From assembly GCF_003254645.1 (NCBI RefSeq), contig NZ_PNFD01000003.1, positions 544,104 through 608,103 on the forward strand: a DNA stretch of 64,000 nucleotides, written 5' to 3'. Source of the stretch: Microbacterium suaedae (lineage in GTDB: Bacteria > Actinomycetota > Actinomycetes > Actinomycetales > Microbacteriaceae). Below are positions 53,316 to 62,637 of this stretch, in pieces. The position numbers were made by a program, and so were the translations under genes. Numbering within the stretch: position 1 is the stretch's first letter; each line of letters starts with the position of its first letter. The notes under the pieces were generated by a model that worked only from the letters and a program-made list of their open reading frames with translations, made no database searches and had not been told where the DNA came from.

Positions 53316-53951
53316 GTGAGCGACTCCGCCGGCCCCGAAGAGAACCGCGAGCCGTCGACGCACGGCGTCGGACCGTGGCCGGGGCCGTGGCCCGATGGCG
53401 ATCACTGGGATCCCGAGCTGCTCGAGCACGGCGATACCCGCAACGTCGTCGACGAGTACCGCTACTGGACGATGAGCGCGATCATCGCGGATCTCGACAC
53501 CCGACGCCACGCGTTCCACGTCGCGATCGAGAACTGGCAGCACGACATGAACATCGGATCCGTCGTGCGCAGCGCCAACGCGTTCCTCGCCGACACCGTG
53601 CACATCGTCGGGCGGAAGCGCTGGAACCGGCGAGGGGCCATGGTCACCGACCGTTACCAGCGTGTCGTCCACCACCCCGATGTGGCGTCTTTCCGCGCGT
53701 GGGCCGCGGAGGAAGGCATCCCGATCATCGCCGTCGACAATGTGGGCGAGGCCGTGCCGGTCGACCGAGCCGAGCTTCCCGAGCGCTGCGCGTTACTTTT
53801 CGGTCAGGAGGGGCCGGGCCTGTCGGACGAGGCGCTCGCCGCAGCGGATGCGCACATCGAGATCACGCAGTACGGATCTACGCGGTCCATCAACGCCTCC
53901 GCCGCGGGCGCGGTCGTCATGTACGAGTGGTGCCGCCGCTGGGCGAGGTGA
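53316..53951 (+). CDS. SpoU/TrmH-family RNA 2'-O-methyltransferase
   Basis: 211-residue RNA ribose methyltransferase with the trefoil-knot motifs: motif 1 NIGSVVRSANAF, motif 2 LLFGQEGPGLSDEAL and motif 3 ITQYGSTRSINASAAGAVVM. Target is a tRNA or rRNA ribose; not predictable. The N-terminal 45 residues (GPWPGPWPDGDHWDPELL) are proline/tryptophan rich. The start GTG at 53316 is preceded by GGGGA at very short spacing, so the exact start is uncertain. It is one of two RNA methyltransferases in a row, downstream of erm. Confidence 0.92.
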   Translation: MSDSAGPEENREPSTHGVGPWPGPWPDGDHWDPELLEHGDTRNVVDEYRYWTMSAIIADLDTRRHAFHVAIENWQHDMNIGSVVRSANAFLADTVHIVGRKRWNRRGAMVTDRYQRVVHHPDVASFRAWAAEEGIPIIAVDNVGEAVPVDRAELPERCALLFGQEGPGLSDEALAAADAHIEITQYGSTRSINASAAGAVVMYEWCRRWAR

Positions 53952-53984
53952 GGACCTGCTGGCGCGAACCCTTTTGCCGGAGGG

Positions 53985-55307
53985 TCACCCCGCGTTCGTC
54001 AACCACGCGGATCCCCGCACGCGGCGCGCGAGGGTCCACCAGCGCATGCCCATGAGCACGCCGTAGAACGCGACGGACACCCAGAGGAGCCCCCAGGATC
54101 CGCCGGGTCGCGTCATGAAGAGCACAGCCAGGTAGGCGAGGAACGGCACGAGGTTCACGAGCCCCGCGAGCGCCAGATAGCGCGAGTCGTTCGCCCCCAT
54201 GAGCACGCCGTCGAGCACGTAGACGATGCCGGCGATCGGCTGCAGAACGCCCATGATGATGAGGGCGGGGAGGATCATCCACGACATGCCCCAGTCGCCC
54301 GTGAAGGCGACGCCGACGACGGGTGAGAGACCCGCGATCAGGACGCCGATGACGACGCCCGCCATCGCGCCCCAGGCGACCGTGCGGCTCAGAACGTAGC
54401 GCACGCTCGCCTCGTCGCCTCCGCCGAGGTGTTTGCCGATCAGGGCCTGCGCCGCGATCGCGAGTGCGTCGAGCGCGAACGCCGCCATGGACCCGATCGT
54501 GAACACGATCTGCCAGCCCGCGAGCTCGTCTGTCCCGAGTGCCGTCGCCCCCGCCACGGTGAGGAGGAGCCCCGCGCGGAGGGCGATCGTGCGCAGCAGC
54601 AGCCAGCCTCCCGTGGTCGCGGTGCCGCGCACGCCGGCGCGCGACGGCTGGCCGCTCGAACCGTGACGTCGCGCGAGCGCCGCGATGATCACGACATACG
54701 CGGCGACCATGCCCCACTGTGCCGCGATCGTTCCCGCGGCGGAGCCCGCGATCCCCCAGCCCGCGACGTAAATGAACACCCAGTTGAGGAGGGCGTTCGC
54801 TGCGAAGCCGATGCCGGCGATCCAGAGCGGGGTGATCGTGTTCTGCAGCCCCCGGAGCAGCCCCGTCGCGGCGAAGATGACGAGCATCGCCGGCAACCCC
54901 CACATGCTGAGCTCGAGGTAGATCTCGGCCTGCTCGGAGACCGCGGCCGACGCGCCGAACAGCGAGACCGCCCAGGGCGAGAGGAAGTACCCCGCCACGG
55001 CGAGGACACCGCCGATGCCGAGGGCGAGCCACATGCCGTCGATGCCCCGGGCGACCGCCCGCGCGTCGTCACCAGCCCCGTGCAGGCGCGCGACCGCCGG
55101 CGTCGTCGAATAGGCGAGGAACACCATCAACCCGACGAGCGTCTGCAGGATGCTCGACGCGATGCCGAGCCCCGCGAGCGGCGTGACGCCGAGGTGGCCG
55201 ACCATCGCAGAATCGAGCGCGAGGAAGATCGGCTCGACCACGAGCGACCCGAAGGCAGGCAGTGCGAGCCAGAGGATCTGTCGATTGAGGGTGCGCTGTG
55301 CGGTCAC
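53985..55307 (-). CDS. MATE family efflux transporter
   Basis: 440-residue membrane protein with about 12 hydrophobic segments and two homologous halves, a drug/cation antiporter of the DinF-like MATE group. Features include LWLALPAFGSLVVEPIFLALDSAMVGHLG at the N-terminus (in two pieces) and GSMAAFALDALAIAAQALIG in the second half. It lies convergent to the SpoU gene, 33 bp away, and close to erm, so it may add to drug tolerance (inference). The GTG at 55307 has TACGCT 6 nt upstream (leaderless). Confidence 0.93.
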   Translation of the reverse strand: MTAQRTLNRQILWLALPAFGSLVVEPIFLALDSAMVGHLGVTPLAGLGIASSILQTLVGLMVFLAYSTTPAVARLHGAGDDARAVARGIDGMWLALGIGGVLAVAGYFLSPWAVSLFGASAAVSEQAEIYLELSMWGLPAMLVIFAATGLLRGLQNTITPLWIAGIGFAANALLNWVFIYVAGWGIAGSAAGTIAAQWGMVAAYVVIIAALARRHGSSGQPSRAGVRGTATTGGWLLLRTIALRAGLLLTVAGATALGTDELAGWQIVFTIGSMAAFALDALAIAAQALIGKHLGGGDEASVRYVLSRTVAWGAMAGVVIGVLIAGLSPVVGVAFTGDWGMSWMILPALIIMGVLQPIAGIVYVLDGVLMGANDSRYLALAGLVNLVPFLAYLAVLFMTRPGGSWGLLWVSVAFYGVLMGMRWWTLARRVRGSAWLTNAG

Positions 55308-55418
55308 GGATCCAGCGTAGGCGGGACGTGTGACATCGCTCGCGGCAGCTGCCGCTGCGCGATCCGATCCGAATCGGCTCCGGATCCGATGTCGGTGGTC
55401 GCGCATACGATGGTTCGC

Positions 55419-57380
55419 ATGACGCTTCCCTCCGGCCTCGCGATCGAGGAGTTCTCCGCCGATATCCGCCCGCAGGACGATCTGTTCCGTCACGTCAACG
55501 GTGCGTGGATCGACAGAACGGAGATCCCGGGCGACAAGGCCCGGTGGGGCGCGTTCCACGAACTCGCCGAGCAGGCGGAGAAGGATGTCCGGGCCATCGT
55601 CGAAGAGGCGCAGGGCGCCGACGGCGGCGAAGCGCGCAAGGTCGGCGATCTGTTCACGAGCTTCATGGACACCGGGCGCATCGCCGAACGCGGCCTGGCG
55701 CCCATTCAGGACCAGCTCGCCGCGGTCGACGCGATCGCCGATGTGCCGACGTTGCTGCGCACGATCAGCGCTTTCGATCGCGAGGGCATCACCAACATCA
55801 TCGGTGTGTACGTCGAGCCCGATCCGGGCGACCCGCAGCGATACATCCCGTTCTTCGCTCAGGCCGGCATCTCGCTGCCCGACGAGCAGTACTACCGCGA
55901 TGAGCAGTTCGCCGAGGTGCGCGAGACGTTCGTTGGCCACGTCGAACGCATGCTCGCGCTCGCGGGCGTCGCAGACCCCGCCGACAGTGCCGCGCGCATC
56001 ATGGCGCTCGAGACGGCCGTCGCGGCGCACCACTGGGACAATGTGCGCAGCCGTGACGCTGTTGCGACATACAACCTCATGACGTGGGCCGATGTGCAGA
56101 AGCTCGCGGGCGTCGATCTCGGGCCGTGGGCAGAGGGCCTCCTCGGGGGCGCCTCCGCGGACGGCGTGGTCGATGAGGTCACGGTGATGCAGCCGTCGTT
56201 CCTTGAGGGGATCGGCACTCTGCTCACACCGCAGCGCCTCGACGACTGGAAGGCGTGGCTGCGCTGGAAGATCGTGCGCTCGTCGGCGCCGTATCTCACC
56301 GACGACCTCGTGGAAGAGAACTTCGCCTTCGTCGGGACCACGCTGCAGGGCGTCCCGGAGAACCGCGAACGGTGGAAGCGCGGCATCAGCCTCGTCGAAG
56401 GGGCGATGGGAGAGGCCGTCGGCAAGATCTACGTGGACCGCCACTTCCCGCCCGAGGCGAAGGCAGAGATCGATCGTCTCGTCGCGAACCTCATCGAGGC
56501 GTACCGTCAGTCGATCACGGGCCTCGAGTGGATGAGCCCGGTCACGCGCGAGAAGGCGCTCGACAAGCTCGATCGCTTCACACCGAAGGTCGGATACCCG
56601 ACGAAGTGGATCGACTACGCGTCGCTCGAGATCGATCCCGACGACCTGCTCGGCAATGTGCGCCGCGCGAGCATTTTCGAGCACGACCGGCAGCTGGCGA
56701 AGATCGGGCAGCCCATCGACCGGGAAGAGTGGCTGATGACGCCCCAGACCGTCAACGCCTACTACCACCCGCTCATGAACGAGATCGTGTTCCCTGCCGC
56801 GATCCTGCAGTACCCGTTCTTCGATCCGGAACGCGACGCGGCCGCCAACTACGGCGGGATCGGGTCGGTGATCGGCCACGAGATCGGCCACGGCTTCGAC
56901 GATCAGGGATCGCAGTACGACGGCACCGGGGCCCTCGACAATTGGTGGACTGACGACGACCGTGCCGCGTTCGAACAGCGCACGAAGAGTCTCATCGACC
57001 AGTACGACGCGCTCACGCCGCAGGGCCTCGACCCGCAGCACACCGTCAACGGTGCCCTCACGATCGGCGAGAACATCGGCGACCTCGGCGGACTCGGTAT
57101 CGCGCTGAAGGCCTACGCGCTGTCGCTCGACGGTGAGAACCCCGAGGAGATCGACGGATTCACGGGTGTGCAGCGCGTGTTCCTGTCCTGGGCGCAGGTG
57201 TGGCAGCAGAAGGGCCGTGACGCAGAGACGATCCGGCTGCTCGCGATCGATCCGCACTCGCCGAACGAGTTCCGTTGCAATCAGATCGTGCGCAACATGG
57301 ATGCGTTCTATGATGCGTTCGGCGTCGAAGAGAACGACGAGCTCTGGTTGCCCGAGGATCAGCGTGTGACGATCTGGTGA
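55419..57380 (+). CDS. M13 family metallopeptidase (neprilysin-like)
   Basis: 653-residue zinc endopeptidase. The zinc motif is HEIGH (His487, Glu488, His491) in VIGHEIGHGFDDQGS, the third ligand Glu551 is in IGENIGDLGG, and NAYYHPLMNEIVFPAAILQ is the substrate-binding NAYY segment. The C-terminus reads NMDAFYDAFGV...RVTIW. There is no signal peptide, so it is probably cytoplasmic, as in PepO-like bacterial M13 enzymes. TACGAT lies 7 nt before the ATG at 55419 (leaderless); an in-frame ATG three codons earlier is possible. Confidence 0.95.
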   Translation: MTLPSGLAIEEFSADIRPQDDLFRHVNGAWIDRTEIPGDKARWGAFHELAEQAEKDVRAIVEEAQGADGGEARKVGDLFTSFMDTGRIAERGLAPIQDQLAAVDAIADVPTLLRTISAFDREGITNIIGVYVEPDPGDPQRYIPFFAQAGISLPDEQYYRDEQFAEVRETFVGHVERMLALAGVADPADSAARIMALETAVAAHHWDNVRSRDAVATYNLMTWADVQKLAGVDLGPWAEGLLGGASADGVVDEVTVMQPSFLEGIGTLLTPQRLDDWKAWLRWKIVRSSAPYLTDDLVEENFAFVGTTLQGVPENRERWKRGISLVEGAMGEAVGKIYVDRHFPPEAKAEIDRLVANLIEAYRQSITGLEWMSPVTREKALDKLDRFTPKVGYPTKWIDYASLEIDPDDLLGNVRRASIFEHDRQLAKIGQPIDREEWLMTPQTVNAYYHPLMNEIVFPAAILQYPFFDPERDAAANYGGIGSVIGHEIGHGFDDQGSQYDGTGALDNWWTDDDRAAFEQRTKSLIDQYDALTPQGLDPQHTVNGALTIGENIGDLGGLGIALKAYALSLDGENPEEIDGFTGVQRVFLSWAQVWQQKGRDAETIRLLAIDPHSPNEFRCNQIVRNMDAFYDAFGVEENDELWLPEDQRVTIW

Positions 57381-57472
57381 AGGCCGGAGCAGGGGGTTCC
57401 CCCGCACCACACAAGAGAACACAGACGCAGACCACTGCCGCGCTTCGCCGTGCGGCACTTCGAGGAGACGAA

Positions 57473-58381
57473 GTGGCCACAGAGCCCGAGATCCGGTCTG
57501 CGTCGCTGCGGGGGGAGCGACGCAGCGGCAGGACGAGGCGAGCGCGGCGGCGCCCGTCGGGTCCGCGGCGCCTGGTGGCGACCGTGCGGGCTCTTGATGA
57601 GCTTGCGCGCTCGGGTGCCGAGGTGAGCGCGTACGTGTCTGACGCGGACACGGGGCAGGTGATCTTCTCCGCCGACAGCCACGTCGTCATGCCCGTCTCC
57701 GATCTGTGCACACTTCCGATCCTTGTGGAGGTCGCGGTCCGGCTCGAAGAGGGAAGCCTCGACCCGGGAACGCTGCTCTCACGTGGCGACGACGTCTCGG
57801 GGGGAGGGGTGTGGCGCCACCTCGATCAGGAGAAGCTGTCGCTCGCGGATGTGGCGGTTCTCGCGGCGGCGAACGACGATCGCGAGGCCGTGAACGCCCT
57901 GCTCGACGCCGTGGGGCTCGAAGCGGTCACACGACGCATGGCCGAACTCGGAATGACGCGATCCGCCGTCCTCGACCGCTTCCGCGGCGATCGCGGGCCC
58001 GACGACGCGCCGCACGTCGCGATCGGCACGACCCGCGAATACGCCGATCTGTTTGCGAGGCTCGCACGCCGCGAGGGCCTCCCCAGCGGTGCGATCGATC
58101 GCCTCGCGGCGCTCTTCGCGCGGCGGCGCGACGTGAGTCTCGTCGGTGCTCCCCTTGCGGTGGATCCGTACCCCGCCGCCGATGTGCCCGACCTCATCTT
58201 CCTGAATCAGCTCGGGCGTGCGGAGGGCGTGCTCGCAGAAGCGGGGATCGTGCTGGGCCGTCGCGCGGCCCTCACCTTCGCGCTCTTCGTCACGTGCGGC
58301 GACGCGTCACTCGTCACCCGCCACCGCGTGCACGCCGCGTTCCGGACCCTGGGCGAGGACATTCTCGAGATCGTCGCGTAG
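57473..58381 (+). CDS. Beta-lactamase-fold protein lacking catalytic motifs
   Basis: 302-residue protein with the length and strand pattern of class A serine beta-lactamase-like hydrolases. The SxxK position reads MPVSDLCTLPIL (Ser76 with no Lys three residues on), the SDN loop reads AAANDDREAVNALLD, and the KTG region reads LNQLGRAEGVLAEAGIV. All three catalytic motifs are thus altered, so it is probably a pseudoenzyme. No signal peptide follows the very basic N-terminus. I chose the GTG at 57473 because GAGGAG lies 5 nt upstream; a GTG overlapping the peptidase stop (57377) is an alternative. A regulatory or binding role is possible. Confidence 0.75.
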   Translation: MATEPEIRSASLRGERRSGRTRRARRRPSGPRRLVATVRALDELARSGAEVSAYVSDADTGQVIFSADSHVVMPVSDLCTLPILVEVAVRLEEGSLDPGTLLSRGDDVSGGGVWRHLDQEKLSLADVAVLAAANDDREAVNALLDAVGLEAVTRRMAELGMTRSAVLDRFRGDRGPDDAPHVAIGTTREYADLFARLARREGLPSGAIDRLAALFARRRDVSLVGAPLAVDPYPAADVPDLIFLNQLGRAEGVLAEAGIVLGRRAALTFALFVTCGDASLVTRHRVHAAFRTLGEDILEIVA

Positions 58382-58450
58382 GAGCGGGGCTCGAGGCGTC
58401 CTCGGCATCGGATACGAGAAGAGTCGCTCGCGCGAGCGGACCTGCCTGTT

Positions 58451-59554
58451 TCACCGCGGGTGCAGTGACGGAGTCGACGCGCGTTCACGGAGCTCGGGAA
58501 CGATGTGCAGGCGTTCGACGGGCCGTGCCCGCCCCTCCTCGAGGCGCGCCGCGATCACCTCGACGGATCGGCGACCGACATGCTCCTTGGCCGGTCGCAG
58601 TGCCGTGAGCGGCAGCTCCGCGCCCTCCGCGACCTCGTCGTCGTAGGCCATGATCGCGAGGTCATCGGGCAGATGCATGCCGGCGTCGGTGGCCGCCTGC
58701 TGCAGCAAGATCGCCTGCGGATCGTTGTGTACCAGCATCGCCGTGCATTCCTCCTGCCGCGCTCGTGTGAGCAGTCGCATGAACACATCGATGCGTCCCG
58801 CCATCGTCTGGTCGTTCCCCGGTGCGTGCTCGTCGATGACGATCGGCAGGTCGAGGTCGCGTGACGCACGTCGCCATCCCTTCCGCAGCGGTCCTGATGT
58901 CGGAGAGTCAAACCAGGTCATGATGCCGAGCCGGCGGTGCCCTTGTCGAGCCAGATACCTCAGCGCGAGCTCGCCCCCGAGCGCATGGTCGGTCGCCACC
59001 CACTCGAGCCGGGACAGTTCGAGATCTGCGGGGGCGCGTCGCTCGACGAGTACGACCGGGATCGGAAGTCGGTTGAGCCACTCCAACAGGGACTTCCCTT
59101 CATCTCCGCCGACTTCTGGCGCCACGATGAGTCCGTGCACGGCGTTGCCGGCGACCAGCGACTCGATCTGCCGGCGTTGGTCCTCGACCGTGTAGCTCGC
59201 TCCGCGCAGCACGAGCTGGATGCGTTTGCTGGGCGCGGCCGAGCGCGCGCCGAGGATGACCTGGGGCCAGTAGTAGTCCAGCGACGGGACCACGATGCCG
59301 ACGCGATGCATCGGAACATCCGATTGGCGGTGCACCGCGGTCGTCGTGTCGAGCTCGCTGCGCAACGTCGCGCCGCCGTGCACGCGCGTCGCGAGGCCAG
59401 CGTCTGCGAGCGCTTGTATGTCTCGCCGGACCGTCATGTCGGTCACCCCGAAGTCGTGCGCGAGGGTGCTCACGTGCACCTCTCCCGTGCGTCGCAGCTC
59501 GTTCAGGATCCGTTCTCGTCGCGAGAGCCCGAAGGAGCCCGATCGTTCAGTCAT
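58451..59554 (-). CDS. Hybrid regulator: DeoR helix-turn-helix plus LacI-type sensor
   Basis: 367-residue transcription factor combining an N-terminal DeoR helix-turn-helix (SRRERILNELRRTGEVHVS, FGVTDMTVRRDIQALADAG, VHGGA) with a C-terminal periplasmic-binding-protein domain of the LacI type (HRVGIVVPSLDYYWPQV, LVHNDPQAILLQQAATDAG, LAIMAYDDE). It is divergent from the dehydrogenase/DUF2264/ABC operon, and four tandem operator-like units lie between. It should respond to a sugar or sugar acid. The ATG at 59554 is preferred over a TTG three codons earlier; neither has a strong ribosome binding site. Confidence 0.9.
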   Translation of the reverse strand: MTERSGSFGLSRRERILNELRRTGEVHVSTLAHDFGVTDMTVRRDIQALADAGLATRVHGGATLRSELDTTTAVHRQSDVPMHRVGIVVPSLDYYWPQVILGARSAAPSKRIQLVLRGASYTVEDQRRQIESLVAGNAVHGLIVAPEVGGDEGKSLLEWLNRLPIPVVLVERRAPADLELSRLEWVATDHALGGELALRYLARQGHRRLGIMTWFDSPTSGPLRKGWRRASRDLDLPIVIDEHAPGNDQTMAGRIDVFMRLLTRARQEECTAMLVHNDPQAILLQQAATDAGMHLPDDLAIMAYDDEVAEGAELPLTALRPAKEHVGRRSVEVIAARLEEGRARPVERLHIVPELRERASTPSLHPR

Positions 59555-59600
59555 CAGGCTCAACCACCGTGCGAGACGCTGCCGAACTCGGGGTGATGAA

Positions 59601-59640
59601 TGTTTGAGTCTGTTTGACCATGTTTAATCATGTCTATTTC
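59601..59640. promoter_or_regulatory. Four tandem 10-bp operator units
   Basis: Positions 59601, 59611, 59621 and 59631 each start a 10-bp unit: TGTTTGAGTC, TGTTTGACCA, TGTTTAATCA, TGTCTATTTC. The first seven bases follow TGTTTGA in the first two and degrade in the next two. Units are in phase with one helical turn, as in direct-repeat operators of DeoR-family regulators. This AT-rich island lies between the hybrid regulator and the operon. Confidence 0.8.
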
Positions 59641-59715
59641 GCTTGAATGTGTTCACTTTTGAAGGATTACTGAGAGGAGCACATCTGCGCAACACCGGTG
59701 TTCGAAGGAGAGCCC

Positions 59716-60726
59716 ATGCCGCACGCGCCACGTACGCACCTCGCGATGACGCGCGCCACGTTCGAGCTCCTGTTCGACGACGCTCGGATCGCGCGCATCG
59801 CGCGTGTGGTGGACGCCCCGCGACCACTGTTCCTCGAGGATCTCTCGGCGCCAGGCCACCGTGCCGCACTGGCTGAGACCGAGGTGCTGGTCACTTCGTG
59901 GGGCGCGCCGAGACTGGACGACGAGATGCTGAAGCGGATGCCCCGTCTTCGCGCTGTCTTCCATGCGGCAGGGACGGTTCGGGGTCTCGCGAGCGACGCG
60001 CTGTGGGAACGCGGCATCGTCGTCACGACGGCGGCAGATGCGAACGCGATCCCGGTCGCCGAATACGCCTATGCCGCGATCGTGCTCGGGAGCAAGCGGG
60101 CCTTCTTCCATGCCCGGACGGCAACGCTCCCGGACGGGCGGGCCCCGAATCCACCACGGGTGGGCTACAGCAATCTCGATCGCACCATCGGCGTCGTGGG
60201 GTTCTCGCGCACTGGCCGCAGGGTGGTCGGCAAACTGCGCGGACTCGACGAGGCACGGATTCTCGTCGCGGATCCGTATGCGGATGCGGGGGAGGTCGCC
60301 GCGGCGGGGGCGGAGCTCGTCGCTCTGGAGGAGATGCTTCCGACCGTGGACGTGCTGTCTTTGCACGCCCCGGCTCTGCCGTCGACGCGCCACATGATCG
60401 GACGCACGGAGCTCGCCGCGCTGCGAGACCGTGCGCTCGTGATCAACACCGCGCGCGGTTCGCTCCTCGACCACGACGCCCTGATCGACGAGTGTCGGAG
60501 CGGACGGATCGACGCGATCCTCGATGTCACCGAGCCGGAGCCGCTCCCCGCGACGTCGCCGCTCCTCGCGCTCCCGAACGTCGCCGTCACGCCGCATCTG
60601 GCCGGCTCGACCGGCAGCGAGACCCGTCGTCTCGCCGACGCCGCGATCGAAGAACTCGAGGCCTATGCGGCGGGGAGGGAGCCGCTGCGCAGAGTCCGGC
60701 CCCAGGATATGGCGGTGACAGCATGA
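59716..60726 (+). CDS. D-2-hydroxyacid dehydrogenase family protein
   Basis: 336-residue NAD-dependent oxidoreductase of the 2-hydroxyacid family. The cofactor motif reads IGVVGFSRTGRRVVGKL, Asp after strand 2 is in ILVADPYADAGEV, and the catalytic residues are in LVINTARGSLLDHDAL (Arg), DVTEPEPLP (Glu) and TPHLAGSTG (His). It probably oxidises or reduces a sugar-acid or hydroxy acid in the pathway of this operon. AAGGAG lies 5 nt before the ATG at 59716. It overlaps the DUF2264 gene by 4 bp. Confidence 0.92.
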   Translation: MPHAPRTHLAMTRATFELLFDDARIARIARVVDAPRPLFLEDLSAPGHRAALAETEVLVTSWGAPRLDDEMLKRMPRLRAVFHAAGTVRGLASDALWERGIVVTTAADANAIPVAEYAYAAIVLGSKRAFFHARTATLPDGRAPNPPRVGYSNLDRTIGVVGFSRTGRRVVGKLRGLDEARILVADPYADAGEVAAAGAELVALEEMLPTVDVLSLHAPALPSTRHMIGRTELAALRDRALVINTARGSLLDHDALIDECRSGRIDAILDVTEPEPLPATSPLLALPNVAVTPHLAGSTGSETRRLADAAIEELEAYAAGREPLRRVRPQDMAVTA

Positions 60727-62633
60727 TGGCGCGTGCATGGCCGGCGCTCGATCGGGAGATCTCGCCATACACGGGATGGCGACGGGAGCACCTCCTGCAG
60801 GTTGCCGACAGTCTGCTCGACGGCGCGATCCGTTACACGAGCCCTGGTGGCGCGCGGATCGCATACCCCGGGGCCCCGGGCGGGAACGGTCCGGATGTCG
60901 ACGGGCTCGAGGGATTCGCACGCACCTTCATGACCGCCGCCTTCCGCATCGCCGGAGATCCGGTGGGCACCTCCGAGCTCGCGGATCGATTCGCGCGCGG
61001 GATCGCTTCCGGGGTTGACTCCGACTCTTCCGAACGGTGGCCGCGACTCGAGGATGTCGGCCAGGCGAAGGTGGAGGCGGCGGCGCTTGCGCTCGGGTTG
61101 CACATCGCTCGCGATCAGGTCTGGGCGCGTCTCGATGACCGCGCGCGCGGGAACGTCGTCGACTATCTATCGGGGTTCATCGGCGGCGCATATCCGCCGA
61201 GCAACTGGGCATGGTTCCGTATCGTCGTCGAGCAGTTCCTCGCGAATGTCGGCGCCGAATACAGTGCATCTGACATCGATGAGGACTTCGCGCTGCTGGA
61301 CGGGTTTGAGCGCGAACACGGGTGGTCGTCCGACGGTTCATCCCGCGCATACGACCACTACAGCGGGTGGGCACTTCGCCTCTATCCGATCATCTGGGCT
61401 GACATGGTCGGCGACGACCCTGCCTGGGCCGCACGCGCGACTCGATACCGCACCGCGCTCGACGACTATCTCGACGATTCGCTCCACCTCATCGGGGCCG
61501 ACGGGGCGCCCCTGGCGCAGGGACGGAGTCTGGTCTACCGATTCGCGACCGCCGGGCCCGCATGGGCGGCTGCCTTCTCCGGGGCGAGCCGGCACGATCC
61601 CGGACTCCTTCGTCGCGCCGCGATCGGACAGGTCGCACACTTCGTGCGCCAGGGCGCGCCGGACGCGAACGGATTGCTCACGCTCGGCTGGCACGGCGCG
61701 TGGCGCGACCTCGCACAGGTGTACTCGGGGCCGGGGTCTCCCCACTGGGCGGCGAAGGGGCTGCTCGGCATCGCCCTCCCGCCCGAACACCCCGTCTGGA
61801 CCGCCAAGGAGCGACCGCTTCCCGCCGATCGCGGACCGTTCGTCCGCGCGATCTCTGCGCCGGGCTGGGTCGCGTCCGGCTCGGCGGACGGGATCGTCCG
61901 CGTGGTCAACCACGGTACCGATCACAAGAATGAGGGTGAGTATCAGCCGGACGGTCCGCTGTACGCGAAGCTCGGCTATTCGACCGCGACGTTCCCCGTG
62001 CTGCGAGGCGAGCACGTGATCGATCCCCTCGACCAGCACGTCGGCGTGCTGCGAGAGGGCAAGGCCAGCCATCGTTCGGGCTTCGCGCGTGGAAGGGTCG
62101 CGGTGCTCGACGAGGCCACCGCGATCGCGTCGTCGCGTTCGCGCGCGCATTGGCCGCTCCGTCTGGCCGGCCACGCAGATCACGGGCACGGAGACGCGGC
62201 GCTGGAGACAGAGCTCGGACCCTGGATCGACATCGTGTCCGTCGTCCGCGGCAGCTGGGAGGTGCGGTTCGTCCGGGTGCACGTCGACTCCGGGGCCTCC
62301 GATCTCACGGTTCGGATCGGGGGATGGGGCGTCACGGGCGAGACGGGCCTCGAAACCCGCGTCGTCCCGGTCCGCGGTCTTGATCGTGTCGAAGTCGCCC
62401 ACGTGGGCGACGTCACCCCTCTCGACGGCGACACCATCGTCCCCTATGCCCTCGGAACGGTGACAGGTGACTGGCAGATCGCCGCTCTCTCGCTCGGGGT
62501 GGCGGAACGCACCGATTCGCCTCCGACCGTATCGGGCGCTGCCCCGTCCTGGACGATCCGCTGGGGAACCGGGTCGTCAACGCATGTCCTCCCCGGCACC
62601 TGGTGCCACACCTCTGCACACGAAGAAAGGTAG
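60723..62633 (+). CDS. DUF2264 protein, probable carbohydrate-active enzyme
   Basis: 636-residue soluble protein matching DUF2264, an (alpha/alpha)-barrel-type domain with a C-terminal beta-rich part; it shows no signal peptide. Segments such as RTFMTAAFRIAGDP, PPSNWAWFRIVVEQFLANVG and YDHYSGWALRLYPIIWADM carry many aromatic residues typical of glycan-processing helical barrels. From memory the family overlaps with a glycoside hydrolase family of beta-glucuronidase type, which I could not verify. The ATG at 60723 overlaps the stop of the dehydrogenase (ATGA), and the binding protein follows after 4 bp. Confidence 0.82.
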   Translation: MMARAWPALDREISPYTGWRREHLLQVADSLLDGAIRYTSPGGARIAYPGAPGGNGPDVDGLEGFARTFMTAAFRIAGDPVGTSELADRFARGIASGVDSDSSERWPRLEDVGQAKVEAAALALGLHIARDQVWARLDDRARGNVVDYLSGFIGGAYPPSNWAWFRIVVEQFLANVGAEYSASDIDEDFALLDGFEREHGWSSDGSSRAYDHYSGWALRLYPIIWADMVGDDPAWAARATRYRTALDDYLDDSLHLIGADGAPLAQGRSLVYRFATAGPAWAAAFSGASRHDPGLLRRAAIGQVAHFVRQGAPDANGLLTLGWHGAWRDLAQVYSGPGSPHWAAKGLLGIALPPEHPVWTAKERPLPADRGPFVRAISAPGWVASGSADGIVRVVNHGTDHKNEGEYQPDGPLYAKLGYSTATFPVLRGEHVIDPLDQHVGVLREGKASHRSGFARGRVAVLDEATAIASSRSRAHWPLRLAGHADHGHGDAALETELGPWIDIVSVVRGSWEVRFVRVHVDSGASDLTVRIGGWGVTGETGLETRVVPVRGLDRVEVAHVGDVTPLDGDTIVPYALGTVTGDWQIAALSLGVAERTDSPPTVSGAAPSWTIRWGTGSSTHVLPGTWCHTSAHEER

Positions 62634-62637
62634 CGCG

